A stretch of DNA of 64,000 nt from Plantibacter sp. Leaf314. Lineage in GTDB: Bacteria; Actinomycetota; Actinomycetes; Actinomycetales; Microbacteriaceae. Position 1 is the first letter of the stretch. Every line of letters starts with the position of its first letter. The stretch spans positions 315,573 to 379,572 of the forward strand of contig NZ_LMOB01000002.1 in NCBI RefSeq assembly GCF_001423185.1, in the 5' to 3' direction. The translations under genes and the position numbers were made by a program. The notes under the pieces were generated by a model. That model was not told where the DNA came from, did not search any database, and saw only the letters and a list, made by a program, of their open reading frames with translations. Positions 7,893-16,913 of this stretch are shown here, in pieces.

Positions 7893-8738
7893 GTGTTGTC
7901 CATCGTCATCCCCTGCCGGAACGGCGCGCAGACGCTCGGCGCGCAGCTCGACGCCCTCCTCGCCCAGGAGGGTGACGAGGTGTTCGAGGTCGTCGTCGCG
8001 GACAACGGCTCGACCGACGCGACGGCGGCGCTCGTCCGGGACTATCGTCGCCGCGACGCCCGCATCCGACTCATCGACGCCGGTGGCCGGCCGGGCATCA
8101 ACCACGCCAGGAACACCGGCGTCGCGGCATCACGCGGGTGGGCGGTGCTGCTCTGCGACGCGGACGACGTCGTCCGGCCCGGGTGGCTCGCAGCACATGC
8201 CCGGGCCCTCACCGCCGGTGCCGAGTGCGTGGGCGGGGCGGTCGACCGACGCCTCCCGGACGGACGACTGGTCGCACACGACTCGGGCGTCTACCGCGCC
8301 CTGTGGGACATCCCCTGGCCCATCGGAGCCAATTGCGGATTCACCCGGCGGGTGTACGAGCTGGTGGGCGGGTTCGACGAGTCGTTCGCCGGTGGCGGCG
8401 ATGAGACCGACTTCTTCTGGCGGGCGGCGCGGCTCGGTGCGGAGACGGTGGCCGTTCCGGACGCGGTCGTCGACTACGCCCTCCGTGGCGAGCTCCGCTC
8501 GGTCGCGAAACAGTTCTTCGCCTATGGCCGCGCGAACGTGCGGCTGTACGCGAGCCACCGCTCCGCGGGCATGCCACGATCACGCTGGTGGTCACTGCCC
8601 GCCGCCGTCGGCTCCGGTGTCCTCCTGCTCCTCACGAGCACACCGTCGAGCCTCCGGCGACGACGAGCCGTCGAGCGTCTGGCCTCCCGAGCCGGCCGGG
8701 TCGCGGAGAGTCTGCACAGCCGGACGCTCTACCTGTGA
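7893..8738 (+). CDS. Glycosyltransferase family 2, second of a duplicated pair
   Basis: A 281-residue GT-A glycosyltransferase, closely related to the protein at 6338-7222: LSIVIPCRNGAQTLGAQLDA, VVVADNGSTDATAALVR, RPGINHARNTGVAASRG, VLLCDADDVVRPGWLAAHAR, GGGDETDFFWRAARLG and the shared tail RRRAVERLASRAGRVAES. The GTG at 7893 has CGGAG about 7 nt before it. The flippase gene starts 7 nt after the stop, so the two are in one operon. The duplication suggests two similar linkages in the repeat unit, or two acceptors. Confidence 0.9.
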   Translation: MLSIVIPCRNGAQTLGAQLDALLAQEGDEVFEVVVADNGSTDATAALVRDYRRRDARIRLIDAGGRPGINHARNTGVAASRGWAVLLCDADDVVRPGWLAAHARALTAGAECVGGAVDRRLPDGRLVAHDSGVYRALWDIPWPIGANCGFTRRVYELVGGFDESFAGGGDETDFFWRAARLGAETVAVPDAVVDYALRGELRSVAKQFFAYGRANVRLYASHRSAGMPRSRWWSLPAAVGSGVLLLLTSTPSSLRRRRAVERLASRAGRVAESLHSRTLYL

Positions 8739-8745
8739 GCCGGCG

Positions 8746-10026
8746 ATGATCCACCTCGCCTGGTCCATCCTCGAGCGCATCCTCCCCCGGGTGGCCTCCG
8801 CACTGATCATGCTCGTCCTGGCGGCGATCGTCGCGCCGTCCGTCGTCGGCATGTACGCGTGGATGGTCCTGGCGCTCACCCTGGTGCAGACCGTCGGCGA
8901 CACGGCCGCGCGGCAGACCGCCGTCGTCCACGCCGGAACCGAGGGCGGGGACCGCTTCGTCCGACGATTCCGCGGGTGGTCCGCCGGGGTCGGCGGTGGG
9001 CTCCTGGCCGCGACCGTCGTCGCCCTGTCCCTGACCCAGGCCGGTCCTGACCGATGGCAGGCGATCGCGCTGGTGCCCTTCGTCCTCGTGCCGAGCTGTT
9101 CGGCGCTCGGTCTCGACGCGTTGGTCCGGCTGCAACGGGCCGGGCGGTGGAAGCACATCGCCTCATCCCAGGCCTGGTCGTCGACCGCTTCACTCCTCTG
9201 CAGCGTGCCGATCCTGGTGACGACGCACTCACTGCTCGCGAGCGCACTGCAGGCGACCCTGGCCGAGGCGGGTTTCGCGCTCCTCAACCGACGCCACGCC
9301 GCGCGCTCGGTGCCTGCCACGACCGACGACGACCGGCCGGGCACCGCCACTTCGACCGTGTTCCGCGACTACCTGCACACCGCACTGTTCGCGCTCCTCG
9401 GTTGGGGCCAGGGGCAGACCGACCGCGTCTCGATCGGCGCGTTGGCGGGCGACGCCAGGCTGGGACAGTACGCCTTCGCCATGTCCCTGTCGCGCAGCGT
9501 GGGCGACGCCGCGGCACTGGCCACGATCAACGTCATCCGTCCGGTCCTCGTCGGGGCGGCGCGCAGCGGACGCGGTTCCGAGCTCGTCGGGCTCGCCGAG
9601 CGCTCGCTCCGCCGCTCCCTCGCCGTATCCGTCCTGGCGGCGGTCCTGACGACGGTCGGCGCACAGCTCCTCGTCGCCCCGTTCCTCGCCGAAGCCTGGG
9701 ATCCGGCCCTCGCCCTCGTCCCCGTCCTCGCGTTGGCGGTCGCCCCGTCCGTGGTCGCGTGGACGGTCACGGCCATCCTCCAGGCGGAGAGCCGGATGCG
9801 CTGGGCGAGTCCGATCAAGGCGATCGGCGTGCTACTGTCGCTGCCCATCGGCGTCGTCGCCGTGCACGACCTCGAACTCGCGGCGTGGCTCGTGAACGCT
9901 CGAGAACTCGTCGTGATGGGCCTCCTCCTCGTCGCCGCGCGCCACCGGGCTCCGTGGCGAGGCGGTCTCCTCGCCCTCGGCGTGGTGCTCGTCGGTGCTG
10001 CCCTCCTGCTGCTCACCGGCGCCTGA
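8746..10026 (+). CDS. Polysaccharide flippase (Wzx/MOP superfamily)
   Basis: A 426-residue membrane protein with about twelve hydrophobic segments spread over its whole length, beginning IHLAWSILERILPRVASALI. The pattern (LGQYAFAMSLSRSVGDAAAL in the middle, paired basic loops between helices) is that of the oligosaccharide translocases which flip undecaprenyl-linked repeat units to the outer face. The ATG at 8746 follows the GT2 stop by 7 nt; the frame is open further upstream only because it shadows the GT2 gene. With the priming transferase, the polymerase-like protein at 2173 and the glycosyltransferases it completes a Wzx/Wzy-type locus. Confidence 0.85.
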   Translation: MIHLAWSILERILPRVASALIMLVLAAIVAPSVVGMYAWMVLALTLVQTVGDTAARQTAVVHAGTEGGDRFVRRFRGWSAGVGGGLLAATVVALSLTQAGPDRWQAIALVPFVLVPSCSALGLDALVRLQRAGRWKHIASSQAWSSTASLLCSVPILVTTHSLLASALQATLAEAGFALLNRRHAARSVPATTDDDRPGTATSTVFRDYLHTALFALLGWGQGQTDRVSIGALAGDARLGQYAFAMSLSRSVGDAAALATINVIRPVLVGAARSGRGSELVGLAERSLRRSLAVSVLAAVLTTVGAQLLVAPFLAEAWDPALALVPVLALAVAPSVVAWTVTAILQAESRMRWASPIKAIGVLLSLPIGVVAVHDLELAAWLVNARELVVMGLLLVAARHRAPWRGGLLALGVVLVGAALLLLTGA

Positions 10027-10060
10027 CGCCGAGGCCAGCAGCCACCCGGAGGCGCCGCGC

Positions 10061-11050
10061 TCAGGCAGGCTGGAGCAGGTCGCGCGCGATGTCCAACACG
10101 CCCTGACTCGCGTACCGCTGGTACTCGCCGCGTGGCGCGCGGAGCAGCACGGGCAGGGTCCGTCGCCACCTGGCCGACGGCAGCTCGGCACGGAACCCTT
10201 CGAAGGCGGCCTTCGCCCCGACGGCCCCCGGATCTGCGAGCGGCACTGATCCCCCTGCGGTGGCGAGCCAGGCGGCGAGGCCGGCCATGCGATCCGCGAT
10301 GTCGCGGTTCCGCTGCCGCCCGGGTTGCAGGAGACGCGAGACCTTGTACCGCAGCGTCGGCTCGACGATACCGATCTGATTCGCGCCGTGCTGGCGGTAG
10401 TCGACGAGCGGCTCGTCCAGCAGTTCGATCGGACCCCGCGACGCGGCGACGATGGACAGCCACTCGTCGTGGACCCAGGGCGATGGGAACGGAGCCGCCG
10501 CGTCGAAGACCTCCCGGCGGAACATCACCGTCGCGCCGGTCACGAGGTTGCGCCGGAGGAGGACGTCGAACGCATCGCCGGAGCGGATGCGCTGCCGCTC
10601 CTCGGAACCGATGGACAGCGACGCGAAGAGCGTCGTCCCGAGCGGCGACCCGTCCGCACCGACGAGCCGGGCGTCGGAGCACACCAGCTGGAGTTCCGGG
10701 CGCGCGTCGAAGGCGGCGAGCGCCCGCTCAATCCGGTCGGCCCGCCAGACGTCGTCCTGATCGGAGAGGACCACGAGCTCACCGACGGTCGCCCGGATGG
10801 CGCCCTCGAAGTTCCGCGTGACGCCGAGCGCCTCAGGGTTCCGCAGGAATCTGACGGGGATCGGCGACACCGCGGCGAACCGCTCGACGATCGCGGGCGT
10901 CCCGTCGGTCGACCCGTCGTCGCTGACCACGATCTCGCGTGGGAGCACCGTCTGTGCGGTGATGCCGGCCAGCTGTTCCGCGAGGAACGCCTCGCCGTTG
11001 TAGGTGCAGAGCGCCACGGAGACCCGCTCGTCGACTGGTGCTTGTGGCAT
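10061..11050 (-). CDS. Glycosyltransferase family 2, rhamnosyltransferase-like
   Basis: A 329-residue GT-A enzyme: VSVALCTYNGEAFLAEQLAG, EIVVSDDGSTDGTPAIVERF, LVVLSDQDDVWRADRIERAL (catalytic aspartates), SWVHDEWLS-type acceptor region (seen as PWVHDEWLSIVAASRG) and VDYRQHGANQIG. The YRQHGxNQIG element is typical of alpha-1,3-rhamnosyl/RfbN-like transferases, which is family knowledge. ATG 11050 is chosen because GAGGAG lies 7 nt upstream; an in-frame ATG at 11065 is less well supported. It is convergent with the flippase and divergent from the GT4 at 11124. Confidence 0.88.
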   Translation of the reverse strand: MPQAPVDERVSVALCTYNGEAFLAEQLAGITAQTVLPREIVVSDDGSTDGTPAIVERFAAVSPIPVRFLRNPEALGVTRNFEGAIRATVGELVVLSDQDDVWRADRIERALAAFDARPELQLVCSDARLVGADGSPLGTTLFASLSIGSEERQRIRSGDAFDVLLRRNLVTGATVMFRREVFDAAAPFPSPWVHDEWLSIVAASRGPIELLDEPLVDYRQHGANQIGIVEPTLRYKVSRLLQPGRQRNRDIADRMAGLAAWLATAGGSVPLADPGAVGAKAAFEGFRAELPSARWRRTLPVLLRAPRGEYQRYASQGVLDIARDLLQPA

Positions 11051-11123
11051 GGACCCGCTCCTCACCGCTCACCGGACCGCCCACCAGCCTATCCCGCTCG
11101 TCCCGCTGCTATCCTCGTGCCTT

Positions 11124-12218
11124 ATGCCCCGCGTAGCCGTCGACCTCCTGTCCTACACCGGCACGAAGGGCGGTATGGAGACCTACGCCCGCGAGCTGTA
11201 CCGCGAGATCGGTCGGCAGGGCAGTGAATTCGAGTTCGTGGGGCTCATCAGCTCGGAGGGCTACCGGCTCGACCACTCCTGGTTCCCCGGCGAGATGGTG
11301 GACACGGGCATCAGCGGGGAGAACCGCTTCGTCTGGGCGTTCGGCGAACTGTTCCAGGTGGCCCGGCAGGCGCGACGACACGGCGCGGACCTCATGCACT
11401 CCCCCGCGACCCTCGGCCCCGCCCGGTCGTCGATGCCGTCGGTCGTCACCATGCACGACATGCTCTACTGGAGCAACCCCGAACTCATGACCACGCCGCT
11501 GTACACCGCCCCCGTCAAGGTCATGGAGCGCCTCACCTCGAGGAACGCGACCCGGGTCCTCACGATCAGCGAGGTGTCCCGCGCGGAGATCGAGAAGTAC
11601 CTCCGGGTGCCCCGCGCGCGCATCGACCTGGTGCCGCTCGCCGGCACGATGCCCACCATCGACGGCGACCGCGAGCCCGACCAGGAGCGCCCCTTCGTCC
11701 TCGCGACGGGGAACCGGCGCCCGCACAAGAACTGGGCGAGCCTCATCCGCGCGCTGCCGCTCCTCGCCGAACACGAACGCCCGCGCCTCGTGATCACGGG
11801 GAGCCACGGTGAGGACCCCTTGCAGGCCGTCGTGGACGAGACCGGTATGCAGGACTGGGTGGAGCTGCAGGGCTGGCTCACGAGCGAGGAGCTCGGCGAG
11901 CTCTACCGCCGCGCCACGATCATGGCGATGCCGTCGTTCGTCGACGGGTTCAGCCTTCCCGCGCTCGAGTCGATGATGGTCGGTCTCCCGGTCATGATGA
12001 GCGACATCCCCGTCTACCACGAGGTGTGCGGCGACGCCGCGCTCTACCTCGACCCGAACTCCCTCGACAGCATCGCCGGCGTCATGCGCACCGCGGTGAC
12101 CCGGCCCGACGAGATGCAGCGGCTGGCCGAGGCCGGACTCGAGCAGGCGAAGCGGTTCTCCTGGGAGCGCACCGCCACCGAGACCCTGGAGACCTTCCGC
12201 GCGGCACTCCGGGCGTAA
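11124..12218 (+). CDS. Glycosyltransferase family 4 (mannosyltransferase-like)
   Basis: A 364-residue GT-B enzyme: MPRVAVDLLSYTGTKGGMET, a glycine-rich acceptor loop, LMHSPATLGPARSSMPSVVT, VTMHDMLYW, then the C-terminal domain with FVLATGNRRPHKNWASLIRA, ITGSHGEDPLQ, ELYRRATIMAMPSFVDGFSL and PALESMMVGLPVMMSDIPVY (E-x7-E site, here EV after VYH). The ATG at 11124 lies 8 nt behind TATCCT (11110-11115), so the mRNA is probably leaderless; the frame stays open to 11004 but that part has no start signal. Donor likely a GDP- or dTDP-sugar; unknown. Confidence 0.9.
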   Translation: MPRVAVDLLSYTGTKGGMETYARELYREIGRQGSEFEFVGLISSEGYRLDHSWFPGEMVDTGISGENRFVWAFGELFQVARQARRHGADLMHSPATLGPARSSMPSVVTMHDMLYWSNPELMTTPLYTAPVKVMERLTSRNATRVLTISEVSRAEIEKYLRVPRARIDLVPLAGTMPTIDGDREPDQERPFVLATGNRRPHKNWASLIRALPLLAEHERPRLVITGSHGEDPLQAVVDETGMQDWVELQGWLTSEELGELYRRATIMAMPSFVDGFSLPALESMMVGLPVMMSDIPVYHEVCGDAALYLDPNSLDSIAGVMRTAVTRPDEMQRLAEAGLEQAKRFSWERTATETLETFRAALRA

Positions 12219-12224
12219 CGCCGC

Positions 12225-12274
12225 GACCGGCCCGGCGGACGGACCCGCCGAGGCGGTCGTCCACCGAGCCGGTC
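12225..12274. terminator. Possible terminator between convergent genes
   Basis: GACCGGC (12225-12231) pairs with GCCGGTC (12268-12274), and inside it CGGCGG can pair with CCGCCG. It fills the 61-base gap between a GT4 and the GH65 gene. No T tract, so this is tentative. Confidence 0.4.
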
Positions 12275-12279
12275 ATCGG

Positions 12280-14799
12280 TTACTCGGACTGCGGCTGGAT
12301 GATCGGGATGGACTCGGTGTCCGCGGGGCCGAGCGCGATCGTCGGCATCGACACGGTGATGAGCGATCCGTCGGCGCGACGGCTGCCCTCGATGTCGCTG
12401 GCGCTCGGCTCGCCGACGAGGTGCGGACCCTGGTTGTCGAGCGGGACCGTCACCGTGGTGCCCGCCTCGACGAGGACGTCGCCGCCGGCGACGACGAACG
12501 ACGCGGAGTCGCCCTCCTCGACGGTGAAGCGCATCTCGGTGCGACGGACGGAGATCCGCACCCGCGTCTCCTTGACGGTGAGGCGGAAGGTGATCCCCTG
12601 CCAGTCCACCGGGAGCCGCGGCGAGAACGAGATGACGCCGCCGTGGTCGCGCATGCCGGCGAAGCCCAGCACGAGTGCACTCCACACGCCACCGGTCGAC
12701 GCGACGTGCACGCCGTCCGGGGTGTTGCGGTGCAGGTTCGCGAGGTCGACGAAGAGCGCCGACCAGAAGTACTTCAGCGCGAGTCGCTGGTACCCGACCT
12801 CCGCGGCGATGATCGACTGCACGACCGCCGACAGGGTCGAGTCGCCCGTGGTCAGCGGGTCGTAGTAGTCGAAGTCGGCGAGCTTCTCCTCATCGGTGAA
12901 GTGGTCGCCCTGCAGGAGCAGCGCCAGCACCACGTCCGCCTGCTTGAGCACCTGGAACCGGTAGATGACGAGCGGGTGGAAGTGCAGCAGCAGCGGCAGG
13001 TGCTCCGGCGGCGTGTGGTCGAGGTCCCACAGTTCCTTCTCGAGGAACTGGGCGTCCTGCGGGTGGATGCCGAGCCGCTTGTCGAACGGGATGTGCATGT
13101 GCTCGGCGGCGCGCTGCCACTCGGCGATCTCGGCGTCGTCCAGCGACAGTCGCGAGACGAGGCGACCGAAGGACGCCGGGTCGTCGGCCCGCAGGCGCTC
13201 GACGGCTTCGACCGCCGACAGCAGGTTCGACCGCGCCATCACGTTCGTGTAGAGGTTGTCGTTCACCACCGTCGTGTACTCGTCGGGGCCCGTGACCCCG
13301 TAGATGTGGAACGAGTCCTTGCCGTTGGCCCGCCAGAAGCCGAGGTCGGCCCACATGCGCGCCGTCTCGACGAAGATGTCGACGGCGCCCCTGGCGAGGA
13401 AGTCCTCGTCGCCGGTCGCCGCGACGTACTGCCGGAGGGCATAGGAGATGTCGGCGTCGATGTGGTACTGCGCCGTACCGGCGGCGTAGTACGCGGACGA
13501 CTCGAGCCCGTTGATCGTCCGCCAGGGGAACAGCGCGCCGTGCTGGTTGAGCTCGGTGGCGCGGGAGCGGGCGGCGTCCAACATGTTCTGACGGAACCGC
13601 AGGGCGTTCCTGGCCACGAGCGGTGCGGTGTAGCTGAGGAACGGGAGGACGTAGATCTCGGTGTCCCAGAAGTAGTGGCCGCCGTATCCCGAGCCGGAGA
13701 CACCCTTGGCCGCGACGCCGCCACCGTCGGTGCGTGCGGTCGCCTGAGCCAGCTGGAAGAGGTTCCACCGGGTCGCCTGCTGGACGGCCGGCTGCCCGTG
13801 GACCTCGACGTCCGAGCGCGCCCAGAAGTCCTCGAGCCAGAGCTCCTGGTTGCGGATGGCGGACTCGATGCCGTTCTCGCCCGAGCGGTCGAGCGTGCGT
13901 GCGCAGCGGTCGGCGAGCTCCTTCGGCGGGACGGCGTTCGAGGTGTGGTAGCTGATGATCTTCGTGAGCTTCGTCGGGACACCGGCGCGGCCGCGGATCG
14001 TGTAGACGTGCTTCGCGAGGTCGGCCTCGATGTGCGTCGAGACCTCGTACTCGTTGTCGGTCTCGATGGTGTGGTCGGCGCCCGCGACGATCGTCATGCC
14101 GGAGTTCGTCGTCTGGTAGCCGAGCATCGCACGCGGGCCGTCGATGAGCTTGTACCGAGGCTGCAGCACACGCTCGGTGAGGGACTCGGCCTTGCGCGGG
14201 TCGCCCATGCCGGGCTCCGGGGCGTTCGTGAGGTAGTCGTCCTGGCGGTCCTGCCGGTTGATGATCTGGCTGGACAGCACGAGTGAGGCGTCGGCGTCGA
14301 GGAGCGTGACCTCGTAGTCGAGGACCGCGAGGTGGCGGTCCGTGAAGGAGACCACGCGCCGGGAACGGATGTGCACCCGCTTGCCGGAGGGCGTCCGCCA
14401 CTCGAGTTCACGGCTGAGGACACCCGTCTTGAAGTCGAGGCGGCGTTCGAAGCTCAGGAGGTCGGCGTCGTTCAGGATCAGCGGCTCGTCGTCGACGTAG
14501 AGGCGGACGACCTTCGTGTCGGGCGCGTTGACGATCGTCTGACCGACGCGGGCGAAGCCGAACGCCTCCTCCGCGTGGCGGATCGGCCAGGTCTCGTGGA
14601 ATCCGTTGATGAACGTGCCGTGGACGTGGCCGTCGCGGCCCTCCTCGACGTTGCCGCGGAAGCCGAGGTAGCCGTTGCCGAGCGCGAACAGGGTCTCGGT
14701 CGTGCCCTCGTCGTCCGCGTCGACGTGCGTCTCGACGAGCGCCCAGTCGTCGAGCGGGAACCGGTGGCGGTCGAGCGGGTCGCTGGTGATGTGGTTCAT
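12280..14799 (-). CDS. Glycoside hydrolase family 65 disaccharide phosphorylase (maltose/trehalose/kojibiose type)
   Basis: Cytoplasmic inverting phosphorylase that splits an alpha-glucosidic disaccharide with phosphate to beta-glucose-1-phosphate plus glucose. The 839 residues match the family length and order: N-terminal beta-sandwich (ETLFALGNGYLGFRGNVEEG near residue 35), (alpha/alpha)6 barrel with SGYGGHYFWDTEIYVLPFLS, and VTGPDEYTTVVNDNLYTN, whose Glu507 is the general acid by family knowledge; a small C-terminal beta domain closes it. Near 13,000 the LHFHPLVIYRFQVLKQADVV region probably belongs to the phosphate site. The start overlaps the stop of the mutase gene as ATGA, giving an operon in which the mutase consumes its product. 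Maltose, trehalose, kojibiose and nigerose enzymes cannot be told apart by eye. Confidence 0.93.
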   Translation of the reverse strand: MNHITSDPLDRHRFPLDDWALVETHVDADDEGTTETLFALGNGYLGFRGNVEEGRDGHVHGTFINGFHETWPIRHAEEAFGFARVGQTIVNAPDTKVVRLYVDDEPLILNDADLLSFERRLDFKTGVLSRELEWRTPSGKRVHIRSRRVVSFTDRHLAVLDYEVTLLDADASLVLSSQIINRQDRQDDYLTNAPEPGMGDPRKAESLTERVLQPRYKLIDGPRAMLGYQTTNSGMTIVAGADHTIETDNEYEVSTHIEADLAKHVYTIRGRAGVPTKLTKIISYHTSNAVPPKELADRCARTLDRSGENGIESAIRNQELWLEDFWARSDVEVHGQPAVQQATRWNLFQLAQATARTDGGGVAAKGVSGSGYGGHYFWDTEIYVLPFLSYTAPLVARNALRFRQNMLDAARSRATELNQHGALFPWRTINGLESSAYYAAGTAQYHIDADISYALRQYVAATGDEDFLARGAVDIFVETARMWADLGFWRANGKDSFHIYGVTGPDEYTTVVNDNLYTNVMARSNLLSAVEAVERLRADDPASFGRLVSRLSLDDAEIAEWQRAAEHMHIPFDKRLGIHPQDAQFLEKELWDLDHTPPEHLPLLLHFHPLVIYRFQVLKQADVVLALLLQGDHFTDEEKLADFDYYDPLTTGDSTLSAVVQSIIAAEVGYQRLALKYFWSALFVDLANLHRNTPDGVHVASTGGVWSALVLGFAGMRDHGGVISFSPRLPVDWQGITFRLTVKETRVRISVRRTEMRFTVEEGDSASFVVAGGDVLVEAGTTVTVPLDNQGPHLVGEPSASDIEGSRRADGSLITVSMPTIALGPADTESIPIIQPQSE

Positions 14800-15638
14800 G
14801 CCTGGTCCTCGGAGGGGTCGTGGGGGGCCGTGGGGGTCTGGGGTGTGGTCGATGCGGCCGCGAGCAGCGGGGCGACGAGCTCGTCGAGGTCGTCGACCAC
14901 GACGTCCGCACCGGCGTCGATCAGGGCCTGGTGTCCGATCCCGCGGTCGACCCCGAGCACGAGCCCGAAGTCGCCGCTGCGACCGGCCTGGACGCCGGAG
15001 TGCGCGTCCTCGACGACGACGCATTCGGCGGGCGAGCACCCGAGGAGACGACCGGCCTCGACGTAGGTGTCGGGCGCAGGCTTCCCCGCGATCCCCTCGT
15101 GCGCGGCGACGACGCCGTCCATGACCACCCCGAAGCGGTCGCGCAACCCGGCAGCCCGGAGCACGACCTCCGCGTTCTTGGAGCTGGACACGACCGCCAC
15201 CTGGAGCCCCGCGCGCTCGACGGCGTCGAGGAAGGCGACGGACCCGGGATAGGGGGCGATGCCGTCCTCCTCGAGGACGGCCGTGAACACCGAGTTCTTC
15301 CGGTTGCCGAGGCCGCAGACGGTCTCGAGCTCCGGAGCGTCCGTCGGCGACCCCTCCGGGAGCACGATGCCTCGGGAGGCGAGCATCGCCCGCACCCCGT
15401 CGTAGCGCGGCTTGCCGTCGATGTACTGGAAGTAGTCGGCGTCCGTGTACGGCTCGGCGATGCCGCGCGCGACGAGCTCGGCGGAGAAGAGCTTCGCCCA
15501 CGCGTGCATGTGGATCTCGGCGGTCGGGGTGATGACGCCGTCGAGATCGAACAGCACCGCCTTCACGGTGAGCAGCCGCGCGGCCGCCTCGGGAAGGCTC
15601 AGGATGTCGTTCGTGGGCGCGTCGATCGGCTGGGTCAC
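14796..15638 (-). CDS. Beta-phosphoglucomutase (HAD superfamily)
   Basis: Converts beta-glucose-1-phosphate, made by the phosphorylase encoded directly downstream, into glucose-6-phosphate for glycolysis. The 280-residue protein has HAD motif I VLFDLDGVITP (Asp31 nucleophile, Asp33 acid/base), the cap domain with DYFQYIDGKPRYDGVRAMLA, motif II VVSSSKN, motif III lysine in IAGKPAPDTYVEAGRLLG and motif IV VVVEDAHSGVQAGRSG. The GTG at 15638 has GAGGA about 9 nt before it. The first 23 residues and the last 20 (proline/threonine-rich) extend beyond the core. The fused phosphorylase/mutase operon is a well-known arrangement. Confidence 0.93.
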   Translation of the reverse strand: MTQPIDAPTNDILSLPEAAARLLTVKAVLFDLDGVITPTAEIHMHAWAKLFSAELVARGIAEPYTDADYFQYIDGKPRYDGVRAMLASRGIVLPEGSPTDAPELETVCGLGNRKNSVFTAVLEEDGIAPYPGSVAFLDAVERAGLQVAVVSSSKNAEVVLRAAGLRDRFGVVMDGVVAAHEGIAGKPAPDTYVEAGRLLGCSPAECVVVEDAHSGVQAGRSGDFGLVLGVDRGIGHQALIDAGADVVVDDLDELVAPLLAAASTTPQTPTAPHDPSEDQA

Positions 15639-15725
15639 GGTGCACAGTCCTCGTCGGTCGGGGGAAGAGGTGGACGGTGGAACGGAAGCTGCTGCGGACC
15701 GGTGGGACGACCGCGCAGACCCAGC

Positions 15726-16913
15726 CTAGGAGAGTTTGGCCACCGTGTCGTACACGCGGTCGATACCCGCGTGGACCGGGAAGTGGTGGTTGCCGACGAA
15801 GAGCCCGTCGTCGTGGATCTTGTCCGCCGCGGGGAGTTCGGCGGGCACCTTGGCGTCGAGGTACTTCATCACCGGGTTCTTCGTGAAGTTGCCGGCGACG
15901 ATGGGGCGCGACTCGATCCCGGCTGCGGCGAAGGCCCGCACGAGTTCCGCGCGGCGGCCGGCGAGGGGGCCCTCGAGGACGAGGGAGAAGCCGAACCAGC
16001 TGCTCTCGCCCTGCTCCCGCTGGATGCGCACGGAGTCGAGGCCGGCGAACCGCTCCGTCCAGTACGCGGCGTTCTCGCGACGGCCCGCGATGAGCGACGG
16101 CACCTTCTGGATCTGTTCGATCCCGATGGCACCCGACATCTCCAGTGGACGGACGTTGTACCCGGGCAGCACGAAGCGGAAGAGGTCGTCCCACTCGTCG
16201 CCGGACTTGTCGTGGACCGCGTTGTGCTCGGGGAGACCACGCGTCCAGCCGTGCGCGCGGAGGGAGATGAGCATCTGCGCCGTGGCCTCGTCGTCGGTCA
16301 GGATCATCCCGCCCTCCATCGTGGAGATGTGGTGGGAGAAGAAGGCGCTGAACGTCCCCATCGAACCGACGGTGCCGGCGAAGCGGCCGTCGTCCTTCGC
16401 GCCGAGGGATTCGCAGTTGTCCTCGATGAGCAGCAGCCCGTGTCGCTCGGCGAATGCCGTGAGCGCGGCGAAGTCGTTGGGGTTGCCGAGCAGGTTGACC
16501 GCGAAGATGGCCTTGGTGCGCGGGGTGATCGACGCTTCGGCGAGGCTGAGGTCCATATTGAGCGTGTCGACGTCGATGTCGACGAAGCTCGGGATGAGCC
16601 CGTACTGCTGGAGCGGGTAGTAGGTCGTGGCCCACGACACCGCGGGGACGAGCACCTCGTCGCCGGCCTGGAGGTCGACGCGCTCGTCGAGGACGGCGGC
16701 GGCGATCGCGAGGAGGTTCGCGCTCGATCCGGAGTTGACCATGACACCGAACCCGGCGCCGAAGGCACTGGCGAAGTCGCGCTCGAACTGGGCGACGAGC
16801 GGCCCCATCGTGAAGCGCCCGCTGTCGACGACGCGCTGGATGGCGGCGTACTCGGCCGCGTCCCAGGAGGAGGTGGCGAGGGGGAAACCGGAGTCGAAGG
16901 TGTCGTCGGTCAT
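15726..16913 (-). CDS. colD: GDP-4-keto-6-deoxy-D-mannose 3-dehydratase (ColD-like, PLP-dependent)
   Basis: Predicted to remove the 3-hydroxyl from GDP-4-keto-6-deoxy-D-mannose, using PLP/PMP and glutamate, giving a GDP-4-keto-3,6-dideoxyhexose. It has the aminotransferase fold type I of the DegT/DnrJ/EryC1 family (395 residues): NSGSSANLLAI near 60-70, VPAVSWATTYYPLQQYGLIP, IEDNCESLGAKDDGRFAGTV around Asp165. In place of the PLP lysine there is histidine: FFSHHISTMEGGM, where His194 aligns with the catalytic lysine. That swap is the known hallmark of the ColD/RfbH dehydratases and argues against an aminotransferase such as perosamine synthase. The ATG overlaps the stop of the reductase gene (ATGA). 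Substrate is inferred from gmd two genes upstream. Confidence 0.85.
   Translation of the reverse strand: MTDDTFDSGFPLATSSWDAAEYAAIQRVVDSGRFTMGPLVAQFERDFASAFGAGFGVMVNSGSSANLLAIAAAVLDERVDLQAGDEVLVPAVSWATTYYPLQQYGLIPSFVDIDVDTLNMDLSLAEASITPRTKAIFAVNLLGNPNDFAALTAFAERHGLLLIEDNCESLGAKDDGRFAGTVGSMGTFSAFFSHHISTMEGGMILTDDEATAQMLISLRAHGWTRGLPEHNAVHDKSGDEWDDLFRFVLPGYNVRPLEMSGAIGIEQIQKVPSLIAGRRENAAYWTERFAGLDSVRIQREQGESSWFGFSLVLEGPLAGRRAELVRAFAAAGIESRPIVAGNFTKNPVMKYLDAKVPAELPAADKIHDDGLFVGNHHFPVHAGIDRVYDTVAKLS

Noticed and set aside
7972..10026. A 684-codon plus-strand frame covering the second GT2 and flippase
   Set aside because: The first 258 codons are a shadow of the GT2; flippase similarity starts at 8746.
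12280..16635. A single open frame of about 1450 codons on the minus strand
   Set aside because: It is the GH65 gene reading back through the mutase and dehydratase genes in another frame. GH65 similarity begins at 14799, and the mutase and ColD frames are convincing.
15726..16913. Aminotransferase (perosamine or DegT-type) identity of the ColD-like gene
   Set aside because: The catalytic PLP lysine is replaced by histidine, which abolishes normal transamination and fits the 3-dehydratase group.
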